This document shows, one piece after another, positions 36,904 to 36,916 of a stretch of 36,916 bases of DNA. The notes under the pieces were generated by a model, which saw nothing but the letters and a program-made list of their open reading frames with translations, was not told the DNA's origin and made no database searches. Positions within the stretch are counted from its first letter, which is position 1. Each line of letters begins with the position of its first letter. Position numbers and translations under genes: made by a program. The stretch lies in IMG/VR virus record IMGVR_UViG_3300005253_000397, positions 1 through 36,916 of that record. One strand, 5' to 3'. This DNA is from a virus.

Positions 36904-36916
36904 TTATTCAGTCCTC

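Noticed and set aside
1-36916. CRISPR array, insertion sequence or integrase
   Set aside because: No spaced repeat array, no transposase motif and no recombinase-like protein were found on either strand.
1-36916. Complete circular genome
   Set aside because: Joining position 1 to 36916 would run the partial LamG protein into the fibre gene out of frame. The upstream end of the fibre gene suggests a different neighbour, so some sequence is probably missing.

Overview
The window looks like most of the genome of a tailed double-stranded DNA phage (Caudoviricetes) with podovirus-like head and tail genes. It carries a T7-type head-tail connector (portal), a T7 gp11-like tail tubular protein, a GpA-type large terminase with an HTH small-subunit candidate, a major capsid protein, a scaffold and a membrane-anchored endolysin. 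I see no integrase, no rRNA and no ordinary bacterial housekeeping genes. The host cannot be read from the sequence. Ribosome binding sites are strong AAGGAG types, and the phage CsrA resembles bacterial CsrA closely enough to suggest acquisition from a host.

Layout. From 18.8 kb down to 1, on the minus strand, lie csrA, a run of very small genes with some decayed ones, the terminase and packaging genes, many small zinc-ribbon proteins, a beta-helix virion protein, the connector, scaffold, capsid, tail tube, and finally virion proteins with LamG-like (carbohydrate-binding) domains. The last of these is cut by the left edge. From 36.9 down to 34.2 kb, also minus, lie a long fibre-like protein and three small membrane or coiled-coil genes. 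They end at a hairpin terminator near 34.14 kb and would follow the tail genes if the genome were circular. From 33.9 down to 21.7 kb, minus, lies a long block of tightly overlapping accessory and replication genes: YopX-like, SSB-like, NinG, a replication-like HTH protein, a DNA methyltransferase, HNH endonucleases and the endolysin. From 19.1 to 21.5 kb a short plus-strand operon of small genes ends with a stand-alone topoisomerase VI A/Spo11-like protein. A divergent promoter region lies at 18.84-19.16 kb.

The most unusual element is at 31.6-31.98 kb, a 400-base gene-poor stretch full of RNA structure. One piece (31679-31789, minus) has the acceptor stem, D arm and T arm of a tRNA. Its anticodon arm is replaced by a 10-bp helix with a 22-nt loop containing ACCUCCUU, the anti-Shine-Dalgarno sequence of 16S rRNA. 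Nearly the whole loop is complementary to the strongest ribosome binding site in the window, at 16967-16981, ahead of the terminase small-subunit gene. The adjacent hairpin presents a second SD-complementary loop.

A second unusual locus is the methyltransferase. An HNH endonuclease gene separates two copies of the methyltransferase N-terminus that agree in 15 of 17 residues but differ silently at 11 codons. This looks like a homing element that brought its own recoded replacement of the gene start.
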